Part shown: positions 33,593-42,195 of the stretch, one piece after another | How the letters are laid out: each line of letters begins with the position of its first letter | Numbering within the stretch: position 1 is the stretch's first letter | Made by a program: the position numbers and the translations under genes | The notes under the pieces: model-generated | What the model saw: only the letters and a program-made list of their open reading frames with translations | Databases searched by the model: none | Told to the model about the DNA's origin: nothing | NCBI RefSeq assembly: GCF_013409935.1 | Contig: NZ_JACCCO010000001.1 | Location: 3,162,001-3,226,000 of the forward strand | Direction: 5' to 3' | Length of the DNA stretch: 64,000 nt | Source: Streptosporangium sandarakinum | GTDB lineage: Bacteria > Actinomycetota > Actinomycetes > Streptosporangiales > Streptosporangiaceae

Positions 33593-34870
33593 CTACCCGG
33601 CCTGCTCCAGCAGCTTCTCGGTCGCGACCAGCCGTACGCAGACGGTCAGCCCGGTGATCGCCAGCTCCAGCTCCGCCAGGTCCGGATAGGTCGGCGCGAT
33701 CCGGATCGTGCTGTCGCGGGGGTCGTCCCCGTACGGGTGGGTGGCGCCCGCGGGGGTCAGCGCGATGCCCGCCTCGCCCGCCCGGCGCACGACCTCGCGC
33801 GCGCAGCCAGGGAGGACGTCGAGCGTGACGAAGTAGCCGCCCGCCGGGGTGGTCCACGAGGCCAGGCCGGTGCCGCCGAGCTCCTTGGTGAGAACCGTCT
33901 CCACCAGGTCGAACCTCGGCCGGAGCAGCTCGGCGTGGCGGCGCATGTGCGCGAGGACGCCGTCGGTGTCGCCGAAGAACTCCACGTGTCGAAGGTGGTT
34001 GAGCTTGTCGGGGCCGATGGTGCGCTTGGCGGTGTTCTTCAGCGTCCAGGCGACGTTCGCCTCGGACGAGCCGAAGAAGGCGACGCCGCCGCCGCTGAAG
34101 GTGACCTTCGAGGTGGATCCGAACACGAAGGCGCGATCGGGATGGCCGTGCTCGGCGCAGAGCGCCAGGACGTCGGCGATCTCCACCGGCGTGTCCGTGA
34201 GGTGGTGGACGGCGTAGGCGTTGTCCCAGAAGATCCGGAAGTCGGGCGCCGCCGCGGGCATCGCCGCCAGGCGCCGCACCGTCTCGTCGGAGTAGGAGAT
34301 CCCGCTGGGGTTGCTGTACTTCGGTATGCACCAGATCCCCTTGATCTGGGCGTCCTCACGCACCAGGCGCTCCACGACGTCCATGTCGGGACCGTCGGCG
34401 GTCATCGGAACGGAGATCATCTCGATGCCGAAGCGCTCGCACAGGGCGAAGTGGCGGTCGTACCCGGGGACCGGGCACAGGAAGGCGATCCGCGGCTCGT
34501 CCACCCAGCGGCGGTCGGCGCCCGGGACCCGGTCGAGCAGCGCGTGCACGATGGAGTCGTGCATCAGCGCGAGGCTGGAGTTTCCGGCCGCGATGAGCTG
34601 CCCGGCCGGGACCTGTAGCGGTCCGCTGAAGATCTCCCGGAGCTCGGGGAGCCCCTGGAGCCCGCCGTAGTTGCGGCAGTCGGTCCCGTCGGCGGCGGTG
34701 TGGCCGCCGGGCAGGGTGAGCATCCGGTCGGCGAGGTCGAGCTGGCGCGCCGACGGCTTGCCCCTCGTGAGGTCGAGGGAGAGCGAGCGCGCCCTGAGCG
34801 CCTCGTAGTCGCGCAGGGCGCTGTCACGCCGGGCGGCGAGCTCGCCGGGGTCCGAAGCGGGAATCGTCAC
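33593..34870 (-). CDS. Class I/II aminotransferase (subgroup Ic aspartate aminotransferase type)
   Basis: 425 residues, GTG start at 34870. The N-terminus LDLTRGKPSARQLDLADRML is the hallmark of the Corynebacterium-type (Ic) aspartate aminotransferases. PLP site: FGSTSKVTFSGGGVAFF (Lys ~248), with PKYSNPSGISYSD and the C-terminal Arg in STIRIAPTYPDL. It would interconvert aspartate/2-oxoglutarate and oxaloacetate/glutamate or a related amino acid. Stand-alone gene, well conserved, no signs of decay. Confidence 0.88.
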   Translation of the reverse strand: MTIPASDPGELAARRDSALRDYEALRARSLSLDLTRGKPSARQLDLADRMLTLPGGHTAADGTDCRNYGGLQGLPELREIFSGPLQVPAGQLIAAGNSSLALMHDSIVHALLDRVPGADRRWVDEPRIAFLCPVPGYDRHFALCERFGIEMISVPMTADGPDMDVVERLVREDAQIKGIWCIPKYSNPSGISYSDETVRRLAAMPAAAPDFRIFWDNAYAVHHLTDTPVEIADVLALCAEHGHPDRAFVFGSTSKVTFSGGGVAFFGSSEANVAWTLKNTAKRTIGPDKLNHLRHVEFFGDTDGVLAHMRRHAELLRPRFDLVETVLTKELGGTGLASWTTPAGGYFVTLDVLPGCAREVVRRAGEAGIALTPAGATHPYGDDPRDSTIRIAPTYPDLAELELAITGLTVCVRLVATEKLLEQAG

Positions 34871-34974
34871 GTGGTTCCTCCGCCTGACGGTCGCGGGTGG
34901 GGCTTCGCACGAAAGGATAGGAGATCGCCACGGCCGGATCGCGGCATTCGCCGCCCGTCCGGGAGCTCGGCGGC

Positions 34975-35118
34975 TTCCCGGGACGCCGTGCGCCGTCCTC
35001 GGGTGTCCGGGGACGTCTCCGCGACGTTCCCACGCGTCGTCCTCGGGTGCCCGGCGGTTCCCCGGGACGCCGTGCGCCGTCCTCGGGTGTCCGGGGACGT
35101 CTCCGCGACGTTCCCGCG
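34975..35118. repeat. Two-copy ~60-bp direct repeat, 84-bp period
   Basis: The block beginning GGGACGCCGTGCGCCGTCCT occurs at about 34979 and again at 35063 with the same downstream CCGGGGACGTCTCCGCGACG. Non-coding, directly after the secreted nuclease stop on the minus strand. Confidence 0.85.
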
Positions 35119-35129
35119 CGTCTCCGTGC

Positions 35130-35879
35130 TCAGCGGCACTGGGCCAGCATGGCCGTCCTGTCGGCCCGCCTGACCGGGAGGCCGTACTTCAGCGCGACCT
35201 GCGCGAAGCGGACGACGTAGGCGCAGCGGATCCGGTGGGACGGCGGCAGCCAGGTGGCCGGCCCCGAGCCGCCCTTGGCCTGGTTGGCGGCGCCGTACAC
35301 CGGTATGAGGTTGAGCGGGTCGTTGGCGATGCGGATCCGCTTGGACAGCGGCCACCGGGAGGCGCCCATCCGCCACTCGTAGGACAGCGGTATCACGTGG
35401 TCGACCTGGACCACGTCGGCCCGCTCCCTGCGCCACCGGATCGTCCTGCCGGTGTAGGGGTCGCGCAGCCGCATCGCCACGACGACGCAGCGCGACCCCT
35501 TCCGGCGCGTGATGTCGTCGCCGTCGCGGGCGAGGACGTCGTCGCGGGTCCGGCAGCCGTTGCGCGCGTACGGCACGCCCCTGGCACGGTCGCTCCAGTT
35601 CTCGCCGAACCTCGTCCGGCTGTACCCCTTCACCGGCCCGACCCTGCCGACCCGCAGCCCGCTGATCAGCCTGCGCGCCGCCGCCCGGTCCCGCGTGGAC
35701 AGGACCGGGGCCAGTCCCGGCCGCACGCCCCGGGGGTTGTCGAGCGGGACGGCCCTCGCCCGGGTGCCGCTCCGCGCCGACGTCCCGGCGTCGCTTTCCG
35801 CCCGGGTGCCGGACTGTCCCGCCAGCGAGAACATCACGGCCGCGCCGAGAACGGCGGCGACCACCCCCCGTGTGCCCAC
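35130..35879 (-). CDS. Secreted HNH-type nuclease (DUF1524/GmrSD C-terminal-like)
   Basis: 249 residues from GTG 35879. A signal peptide (VVAAVLGAAVMFSLAGQSGTRA) is followed by a domain with ARNGCRTRDDVLARDG, VVQVDHVIPLSYEWRMGA (the conserved D-H-V-x-P-L of DUF1524 HNH proteins) and NDPLNLIPVYGAANQAKGGSGPATWLPP, ending YVVRFAQVALKYGLPV. Extracellular DNases of this type are common in actinomycetes. Stand-alone. Catalytic His/Asn are present. Confidence 0.88.
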   Translation of the reverse strand: MGTRGVVAAVLGAAVMFSLAGQSGTRAESDAGTSARSGTRARAVPLDNPRGVRPGLAPVLSTRDRAAARRLISGLRVGRVGPVKGYSRTRFGENWSDRARGVPYARNGCRTRDDVLARDGDDITRRKGSRCVVVAMRLRDPYTGRTIRWRRERADVVQVDHVIPLSYEWRMGASRWPLSKRIRIANDPLNLIPVYGAANQAKGGSGPATWLPPSHRIRCAYVVRFAQVALKYGLPVRRADRTAMLAQCR

Positions 35880-36148
35880 CTATGCCTCCGGAGCGAGTGA
35901 CAGGCCCAGAAGTTCTCGGGCTACCCGCGTCCGTACGGATCACACGAACTGTTTCATCACTTCTGGCACGCTCGGCGGTGAGTCATCCGGAACGCCTGGT
36001 CAACCGCGGATGTCCCGTGCGTCAGGAGTGTCCGGTGAGCAGTACGAGCCGCGAGGCACGGCGACCGCGACCCGGTCACGACCGCCCGGCGCGGCCGGGA
36101 CCCCGTTCCGCGGCTCCTCACCGCGGCGGAGAACCGGCAGGACGGAAC

Positions 36149-37117
36149 CTAGAGCCAGCCCTTCTTCTTGAAGACCACGTACAGGGCGGCCGAGGCCACG
36201 ATGATGGCCGCGGTGGAGGCCCAGAAGCCGGCCGGGTGACCGTAGCCGGGATACGGCACGTTCTGGCCGTAGTAACCGGTGATCATCGTGGGCACCGCGA
36301 CGATGGCCGCCCAGCTCGTGATCTTCTTCATGATGTCGTTGAGCCGGAACCCCTGCTGGTTCATGTGGGCCTCGCGCACGTTGCCCACCAGCTCGCGCAG
36401 CGAGTCCGTCCACTCCGCGACGCGCAGCGCGTGGTCGTGGACGTCCTGGTAGTAGGGGGTCAGCACGGGGTCGAGGGTCTCCACGTTCCGGCGCAGCAGG
36501 CTGCCCACGACCTCCCGCGTCGGGACCGCCATCCGCCGGAACCGCACCAGTTCCTTGCGCATCTCGTAGGTCTGGCGCTGGATGTGCGCGCGGTCGCCGG
36601 GCTGCTCGTCGAAGAGCTCGTCCTCCAGGTCCTCGACCCGGTCGTCCAATTTCTGGAGCACCTCGAAGTAGCCGTCCACCACGTGGTCGAGCAGGCCGTG
36701 CAGCAGGTACTGCACTCCGTACTTGGCCATCGCGCCGTTGGCGTCCCAGCGCCTGACGACCTCGTCGATGTCGAACTCCGGACTGTCCCTCACGGTGACC
36801 AGCGCGTTCTTCGTGACGAAGACCGACAGCCCGACGAGGTCGAGCCGCCCGCGTACCGACTTCGCCCCGTAGACCGTGAGGAACAGGTGGCTGTCGTAGA
36901 TGTCCAGCTTGGGACGCTGGTGGCTGTGCAGGGCGTCCTCGACGGCCAGCTCGTGCAGGCCGAGCTCCTCGCTGATCTTCGCCAGGTCGGCGGGGGTGGG
37001 GGAGCACAGGTCGAACCACACCGTGGCGGACGGGTCACAGACGTGGTCGGAGACCTCGTCCACGGGGAAGCCCTCCGCTTCCAGGACGCCGTCGCGGTAC
37101 AGGCGGGTACGGTTCAT
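36149..37117 (-). CDS. corA: CorA-family divalent metal transporter with altered GMN motif
   Basis: 322 residues from ATG 37117. Large N-terminal cytoplasmic domain (VWFDLCSPTPADLAKISEELGLHELAVEDALHSHQRPKLDIYDSHLF), long helix, then two C-terminal membrane helices. The selectivity loop reads YYGQNVPYPGYG; the family norm is YGMNF, so Met is Gln and the following residues differ. It ends with the positively charged FKKKGWL. It may transport another divalent ion or act as an efflux-type CorA. A second CorA with intact YGMNF is at the window end. Confidence 0.88.
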   Translation of the reverse strand: MNRTRLYRDGVLEAEGFPVDEVSDHVCDPSATVWFDLCSPTPADLAKISEELGLHELAVEDALHSHQRPKLDIYDSHLFLTVYGAKSVRGRLDLVGLSVFVTKNALVTVRDSPEFDIDEVVRRWDANGAMAKYGVQYLLHGLLDHVVDGYFEVLQKLDDRVEDLEDELFDEQPGDRAHIQRQTYEMRKELVRFRRMAVPTREVVGSLLRRNVETLDPVLTPYYQDVHDHALRVAEWTDSLRELVGNVREAHMNQQGFRLNDIMKKITSWAAIVAVPTMITGYYGQNVPYPGYGHPAGFWASTAAIIVASAALYVVFKKKGWL

Positions 37118-37424
37118 GGCCGTCAACGGTAGCCCGCGCCCCGGTAAAGCGGCACCACCCCCGTGGACCCGTCCCCGGCGGCTCCTCGCATCCCGGCGGT
37201 GTCCGTCCGGCTCCGCGCATCCCGGCGGCACCGCCCCGGGCCCTTCCCGCGTCCGCCGTCGTTGCCTTCCTGACGACTCCCGCCGGCGTTCCCGCCCTGG
37301 TCGGCCCCGGAAACCCCGGCCGCGTCGGCGTTCCGGCGACTCCCGGCGTCCCGGCCGCGCGCATAATCCCGCCTCCCCGGGGCAGAGGCGGTGGCACCAC
37401 AGACGCAGCCCGAAGTGAGGTCAA
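37118..37424. other. Divergent spacer between corA and the membrane-protein gene
   Basis: 307 bp, very GC-rich, with no gene, no repeat of note and no clear promoter that I can defend. Confidence 0.4.
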
Positions 37425-37994
37425 ATGATAGTTCTGGGACTCCTCATGATCGTGCTCGCGGGCGCTGCCGTGATCGCGGTTTCCTGGGACGAGACCGCCA
37501 CGGCGACCACCCCCGCGTCGTTCACGGTCTTCGACCAGACGATCCAGCTCTCCCAGCTGGAGTTCTTCTTCGCCGGCGCCATCACCGGCGCCGTGTTCCT
37601 GCTCGGCCTTTCGATGATCTTCAGTGGGATGCGTCGCGCCGCCGAGAAGCGCCGCCGTTTCCGCGAGACCAAGCTGGAGACGCGTGACCGCGTCGCCCGC
37701 CTGGAGGCCGAGAAGCGGGAGCTGGAGCGCAAGCTGGAAGAGACCCCCGCCACCACGACCGCCACCACGACCACGACCACGACCGACGCCCACGTGCCCG
37801 CGCGCCGGACCCCGGTGTCCGACCGCGACGGCGACGGCGTCGCCGACCGCGCCCCGGTGTTCGACCGGGACCGCGACGGCATCGACGACCGGAACGAGCC
37901 GACCGCTCCGCACCCCCGGATCGACGTGCCCCGGCAGTCCAGCGACGACCGGCTGGTGGCCGGCCGCCACGGGCGCCACGAGAACACCCGGTGA
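37425..37994 (+). CDS. Membrane protein with coiled coil and Asp-rich calcium-loop-like tail
   Basis: 189 residues. Two membrane helices (VLGLLMIVLAGAAVIAVSW and FFFAGAITGAVFLLGLSMIF) separated by ~25 residues, a charged coiled coil (RRAAEKRRRFRETKLETRDRV.., ~70-106), a Thr-rich run and then an Asp-rich segment DRDGDGVADRAP..DRDRDGIDDRNE. The last matches DxDxDGxxD calcium loops of thrombospondin type 3/dockerin style. The first part resembles LapA-like proteins. Function unknown; a stand-alone gene. Confidence 0.75.
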   Translation: MIVLGLLMIVLAGAAVIAVSWDETATATTPASFTVFDQTIQLSQLEFFFAGAITGAVFLLGLSMIFSGMRRAAEKRRRFRETKLETRDRVARLEAEKRELERKLEETPATTTATTTTTTTDAHVPARRTPVSDRDGDGVADRAPVFDRDRDGIDDRNEPTAPHPRIDVPRQSSDDRLVAGRHGRHENTR

Positions 37995-38112
37995 CCATGC
38001 CCCGATCTGGTTCACCGCGGCGTCCTCGCCGGTGCGGCACGCAGGCCGTACCGGCGAGGACGCGTTCCGGCGGGGACGCAGGCGACCCGCTCGCCCGGCG
38101 ATAGCTCGGCGG

Positions 38113-39486
38113 TCACCGCTGGGCGAGCCGGGTCTCCCCCCGGGACGCGCCGGCCTTATTCCCGGGGAGCCCAGACTCTCCGGGGTCGCCGGCACTCCCG
38201 TGGGCACCGGACTCCCCGGCCCCGGAGCCCTCCCCGGCACCGCCGGCGCTCTTCCCGGGACCCCCGGCGCCCTCGACGCTCTCCCCGGAATCCCCGGAAT
38301 CCCCGGTTTCCCCGGTGCTCTCCCCCGATCCGGCCCGGTCCTTCCTCCGGCCGTGCAGGAGCGTCATCGCCCCGCCCGCGACCAGCCCCCAGAAGGCCGC
38401 CCCCACCCCGAACAGCGTGAACCCCGAGGCGGTGACCACGAAGGTCGCCACCGCCGCCTCCCGGCGCTCCGGGTCCGCCACGGCCGCGGTGACCGCCGAG
38501 GCCAGCGCGCCGAGCAGGGCCAGGCCCGCGACGGCCTCGATCAGCACGGGGGGCGAGAGCAGCACCAGCGCGGTCGCCAGGCCGGAGCCGAGGCCGAGGA
38601 CGATCATCGATCCCCCGGCGGTGACCGAGGCGATCCACCGGCGTCCCGGGTCGGGGTCGGCGTCGGGACCGGCGGCGAGCGCGGCGGTGATGGCCGCCAG
38701 GTTCACCGCGTGACCGCCCAGGGGCGCCCCGGCCACGGTCGCCAGGCCGGTGCCGACGAGGATGCCGCCCAGCCGCGGGCGGTAACCGTACCCGGCGAGT
38801 ACGGCCATGCCGGGCACGTTCTGCGAGGCCATGGTGACCAGGAACAGCGGAAGCGCGATGCTCACCATGGCCTGCACGCCGAAGGACGGCACGGTCGGCA
38901 CGACCACCGGGCGCACGTCCACCGCGCCGAGGCCGGGGCCGGTGAGCGCGATCGCCGCGACCGCGACCAGCAGCGCCCCCGGGACCGCCCACATGCGGGC
39001 GAACCTGCTCAGCAGCGCCCAGGTCAGCACGACCGGGACGGCCATCGCCGGGATCTCCGCGAGCGCGCGGACCGGCGCGACGCACAGACCGAGCAGCACC
39101 CCGGCGAGCATGGCGCCGGCGATCGGGGCGGGGATGGCGGCGATCCAGCGCCCCAGCACGGGGAAGAGCCCGGCGGCGACGACCAGCAGTCCGCACACCG
39201 CGAACGCGCCGACCGCGGCGGGGAAGCCGCCCTGCACCGCACCGGTCGCGGCCAGCAGCGCCGCGCCCGGGGTGGACCAGGCGATGGTGATCGGCATCCG
39301 CCGCCGCAGACCCAGCCAGATCGCCACCACGCCGTTGGCCAGGCAGAGCGCGAGCAGCCCCGACGCCGCCTGCCGCTCGTCGGCGCCCACCGCCCGCAGG
39401 CCGGCCAGGACGACGGTGAAGGAGCTGGCGAAGCCGACGATCCCGGTGACGACCCCGGCCGTCACCGGTTGCAGAAGGCGTGTCAT
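38113..39486 (-). CDS. benE: BenE-family (benzoate/H+ symporter-like) transporter
   Basis: 457 residues from ATG 39486. About 12 hydrophobic helices, beginning MTRLLQPVTAGVVTGIVGFASSFTVVLAGLRAVGA, with TMASQNVPGMAVLAGYGYRP and AGAPLGGHAVNLAAITAALAAG, all typical BenE blocks. The last ~75 residues are a hydrophilic Gly/Ser/Glu repeat tail (GESTGETGDSGDSGESVEG..), not part of the family. Divergent from an XRE-cupin regulator with a shared operator (39517-39536), so expression is probably ligand-controlled. Substrate benzoate-like by family; not shown. Confidence 0.88.
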   Translation of the reverse strand: MTRLLQPVTAGVVTGIVGFASSFTVVLAGLRAVGADERQAASGLLALCLANGVVAIWLGLRRRMPITIAWSTPGAALLAATGAVQGGFPAAVGAFAVCGLLVVAAGLFPVLGRWIAAIPAPIAGAMLAGVLLGLCVAPVRALAEIPAMAVPVVLTWALLSRFARMWAVPGALLVAVAAIALTGPGLGAVDVRPVVVPTVPSFGVQAMVSIALPLFLVTMASQNVPGMAVLAGYGYRPRLGGILVGTGLATVAGAPLGGHAVNLAAITAALAAGPDADPDPGRRWIASVTAGGSMIVLGLGSGLATALVLLSPPVLIEAVAGLALLGALASAVTAAVADPERREAAVATFVVTASGFTLFGVGAAFWGLVAGGAMTLLHGRRKDRAGSGESTGETGDSGDSGESVEGAGGPGKSAGGAGEGSGAGESGAHGSAGDPGESGLPGNKAGASRGETRLAQR

Positions 39487-39516
39487 CTGGTGGTCCTCTC
39501 CCGGTGTGCGGGCCGA

Positions 39517-39536
39517 TCGTTCCGTAAACGGAACGA
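39517..39536. promoter_or_regulatory. Operator: 20-bp perfect palindrome TCGTTCCGTAAACGGAACGA
   Basis: Nine-base arms around AA, in the 72-bp gap between the BenE-type gene and the divergent XRE-cupin regulator. Such GTTCCGT-like dyads are what XRE-cupin repressors bind, and the placement covers both promoters. Confidence 0.8.
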
Positions 39537-39558
39537 CGGCGTGTTGCACGATATCCCC

Positions 39559-40176
39559 ATGAAGCCCGGCACACCAGTCCCCCGCCCTGCGCTCGACGCG
39601 GGCGTCCAGGAGGTCGGATCACGGATCCGCAGGCTGCGCGAGGAGCGCGGCGTCTCCCTGTCCGAGCTGGCCCGGCGCGCCGGCGTGGGCAAGGCGACGC
39701 TCTCCGGCTTGGAGAACGGCACCCGCAATCCGACCCTGGAGACGCTCTGGGCCGTCACCGCCGAGCTGGGCGTGCCGCTGGCGCTGGCCCTGGGCGCGGA
39801 CGCGGCCGGGCGGGGCCCCGGGGAGACGGCGCCCTCCGGCGCCGCGGGCGCGGTCATCCACGGCGCCGCCGTACAGGCCGAGCTGCTGGAGGTCTTCCAG
39901 GACGAGGCGGTCACCTACGAGCTCTACCGGCTGACGGTCCGGGCGGGGACCGTCCAGACCTCCCCCGCCCACCACGCGGGCGTCACCGAGCACATCACCG
40001 TCTTCTGCGGCACCCTCCGCGCGGGCCCGGCGGACGCGCCCCTGGTCGCCGGGCCGGGTGAGCATGTGAGCTGGACGTCCGACGTCCCGCACACCTACGC
40101 GGCGGCCGGCGACGAGGACGTCCGCGCGAGCCTGCTCATCCGCTACCCGCGCCGCCCGCCGGCCCCCGGGCGGTGA
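39559..40176 (+). CDS. XRE-family regulator with C-terminal cupin sensor
   Basis: 205 residues from ATG 39559. HTH: VGSRIRRLREERGVSLSELARRAGVGKATLSGLENGTRNPTLETLWAVTAELGV. The C-terminal cupin (EHITVFCGTLRAGPADAPLVAGPGEHVSWTSDVPHTYAA) would sense a small molecule. A common partner of BenE transporters; its palindromic operator lies just upstream. It probably represses both genes until the substrate appears. Confidence 0.92.
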   Translation: MKPGTPVPRPALDAGVQEVGSRIRRLREERGVSLSELARRAGVGKATLSGLENGTRNPTLETLWAVTAELGVPLALALGADAAGRGPGETAPSGAAGAVIHGAAVQAELLEVFQDEAVTYELYRLTVRAGTVQTSPAHHAGVTEHITVFCGTLRAGPADAPLVAGPGEHVSWTSDVPHTYAAAGDEDVRASLLIRYPRRPPAPGR

Positions 40177-40235
40177 CCGCCGGCGGACGGGCCCGGAAGG
40201 CACCCGGAGAGGACTCCGGAGGTTCCCGGCGCCCG

Positions 40236-40979
40236 TCAGCGGACGGGGGTGAAGGGCTCGGCGAAGTGGGCGGTGGCGATCAGCCCGTTCTCCGCCCTGA
40301 CCCGCTCCAGCAGTTCGACCCGGGTCGCCGCGGCCTGCTCGGGGTCGGCGTCGTAGAGGTAGGGCACCTTCGGGTCGGCGAGCTGCACCGGGTGCAGCAC
40401 CACGTCGCCGGTCAGCGTCAGCTCCCCCACCTGGACGACCTGGTGACCCGGGGTGTGCCCGGGCGCGTGGAGCACCCGGATGCCGGGCAGCACCTCGGCG
40501 GGGCCGTCCACCACCCGCACCCGCTCGCCCAGCGGCCGGACCACGTGGTCGAGGACCGCCTCGGAGGCGGTGTCGACCTCCGCCCGCTGCAGGAGGTGAC
40601 GGGCGTTGGGGAAGGCGGGCACACCGCCGACCACCGCTCCGCTCGCGTGGTCGCTGTGCAGGTGCGTGATCACCACCGCGTCCACCTCCTCGGGGGTCAC
40701 CCCCACCCGCGTCAGCTCCGCGCCGAGCGCTCCGGGCGCCGGCGCCCAGCTCGCCGCGGGGGAGTCCTCGGGACCGACCCCGGTGTCCACCAGCACGGTA
40801 CGGCCGGCCGCGTCGCGCAGCAGGTAGCAGTGGAAGTGCAGGATCCACTCGGCGTCCTCGTGGACGCCCCCGGGGAACAGCTCCGGCAGCGGACGCCGGA
40901 CGTCACCGCCCATCGGTCCCACGGCGTCGCACAGCGGGAACACCTCGACTCCCGCGACGATCCTCGGCTCGTGCCGCAT
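40236..40979 (-). CDS. MBL-fold metallo-hydrolase
   Basis: 247 residues from ATG 40979. Metal motif VITHLHSDHASG, with later ligand His in LHAPGHTPGHQV and Asp in LTLTGDVVLHP, plus the terminal ATAHFAEPF. N-terminal strand FHCYLLRDAAGRTVLVDTGVGPED is typical. A soluble two-zinc hydrolase, possibly lactonase- or glyoxalase-II-like; substrate not predictable. Convergent with the XRE gene. Confidence 0.9.
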   Translation of the reverse strand: MRHEPRIVAGVEVFPLCDAVGPMGGDVRRPLPELFPGGVHEDAEWILHFHCYLLRDAAGRTVLVDTGVGPEDSPAASWAPAPGALGAELTRVGVTPEEVDAVVITHLHSDHASGAVVGGVPAFPNARHLLQRAEVDTASEAVLDHVVRPLGERVRVVDGPAEVLPGIRVLHAPGHTPGHQVVQVGELTLTGDVVLHPVQLADPKVPYLYDADPEQAAATRVELLERVRAENGLIATAHFAEPFTPVR

Positions 40980-41142
40980 CCGGCCTCCTGCTCCCATGTT
41001 CCAGCGGATTCCCAGAGATACCGGACATCCGTCCCCGCTCACCACCCCCGGCGCGAATTCCGGGACCCGCCGGCCTCCGGGCCGCTTCGCCGGGAACACG
41101 ACCGGCCGGAGGCCGATCCCGGGGGCTTCGGTGCGGCGGCTC

Positions 41143-41700
41143 TCACCGCCCGCCGGACCGGCTCCGATGGTCACCATCCGGCCACCGGTCTCCGGAGCCC
41201 AGCGAACGCCGCAGGTCCTTGGTGAGAAGTACGAGGTGGAGCGGGTCGGTCGGGCTGCTTTCGAACTCGGCGATACGCGTGTAGAACCCGCGGACCGCCT
41301 CGTTCTCACAGTGGATCAGCAACGCCCTGACGCCTATCTGGTCGGCCACGTTCCCCACCCTGCGCAGCGCGTCGGCCACCAGTGCGCGTCCCAGCCCGAC
41401 TCCCTGGGCGGCGCGGTCGACCCCCAGACGCGTCAGGAGTATGACGGGCTGGTCGTGCCGGCCCACGCCTTTGAGCAGCCGTTCCGGGGCGGATGGCGCC
41501 GTCATGCTTCCGGCGGCCAGAGCGTAGTAGCCCACGACCCGTTCGGCATCGAGGTCTTCCACGACGTAGACACGGGAGGTGCCGGCGGTGTGCGCCATTC
41601 GACCGTACCGCCGGAGCCAGTCACTCTGTGCCGGAGAGCCGCAGTCGAACTCCTCCATCCGGTGGCTCCTCCGCAGGAGCTGCAGGGGAGCAAGCTTCAC
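41143..41700 (-). CDS. GNAT-family acetyltransferase toxin
   Basis: 185 residues, GTG start overlapping the antitoxin stop (GTGA). Typical TacT/AtaT-type layout: FDCGSPAQSDWLRRYGRMAHTAGTSRVYVV, VVGYYALAAGSM, ILLTRLGVDRAAQGVGLGRALVADAL (acetyl-CoA loop Q-x-x-G-x-G) and RALLIHCENEAVRGFYTRIAEFESS. Such toxins acetylate aminoacyl-tRNA and stop translation. The last ~20 residues are Arg/Gly-rich. Paired with a DUF1778 antitoxin. Confidence 0.9.
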   Translation of the reverse strand: MKLAPLQLLRRSHRMEEFDCGSPAQSDWLRRYGRMAHTAGTSRVYVVEDLDAERVVGYYALAAGSMTAPSAPERLLKGVGRHDQPVILLTRLGVDRAAQGVGLGRALVADALRRVGNVADQIGVRALLIHCENEAVRGFYTRIAEFESSPTDPLHLVLLTKDLRRSLGSGDRWPDGDHRSRSGGR

Positions 41701-41969
41701 AGCAGCTCGTCGAGGATCGTGGGAGTGTCGAGGAGTTCACGAAGTTTCGGGAGATCCCGCGCCGGCCGATCCGACAACGCGTCGAAGGCCGCCCACTGCT
41801 CCTCGCTCAGCCTGAAGACGGTTCGGTCGGCCAGAGCGTGCTCCGCTGCGACGGTCGCGGCATCCAGGATGAACGCTGAGACGGACCTGCCCTCGGCCGC
41901 GCTCGCCGCCTCGAACAGCTGCTTCCGCTCCGCGTCGACCCGGAGGTTGATGCGCTCGTCCTTCGCCAT
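41697..41969 (-). CDS. DUF1778 (TacA-type) antitoxin
   Basis: 90 residues from ATG 41969. The N-terminal ribbon-helix-helix AKDERINLRVDAERKQLFEAASAAEGRSVSAFILDAATVAAEHAL and the C-terminal toxin-neutralising tail (FRLSEEQWAAFDALSDRPARDLPKLRELLDTPTIL) are characteristic. It binds the toxin and its own promoter, and its stop overlaps the toxin start. Confidence 0.92.
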   Translation of the reverse strand: MAKDERINLRVDAERKQLFEAASAAEGRSVSAFILDAATVAAEHALADRTVFRLSEEQWAAFDALSDRPARDLPKLRELLDTPTILDELL

Positions 41970-41970
41970 G

Positions 41971-41991
41971 ACAACAGTGTACGTACGTTGT
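41971..41991. promoter_or_regulatory. Putative toxin-antitoxin operator
   Basis: ACAAC (41971-41975) and GTTGT (41987-41991) frame a GTACGTAC palindrome immediately upstream of the antitoxin ATG, as expected for RHH autoregulation. Confidence 0.55.
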
Positions 41992-42087
41992 GCATACATA
42001 CGGCGGACGCTACTCGGCGCATCAACAATCCGCATGCGATCCATCACAGATAGTTGAAGAAGCCGGACGGGCTGGTTCCCGAAGGCC

Positions 42088-42177
42088 CGCCTCGAATGGC
42101 TGCCCGGCCGCGGCCACTTCCCCTGGGTGGACGACCCGCCCCGGACCGCTCAGGCCATCCGGGCGGCCCTGGCCTGA
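42088..42177 (+). pseudogene. C-terminal fragment of an alpha/beta hydrolase
   Basis: 29 codons reading RLEWLPGRGHFPWVDDPPRT.. to a TGA, the usual end of alpha/beta hydrolases with the catalytic His in GHFPW. No upstream part of the enzyme is present; it directly abuts the toxin-antitoxin promoter region. A relict. Confidence 0.7.
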
Positions 42178-42195
42178 GAGCGGCGCGGCCGAGGA

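Noticed and set aside
37624-39558. Very long plus-strand open frame leading into the XRE regulator
   Set aside because: It covers the BenE gene in antisense; only the part from ATG 39559 has family similarity.
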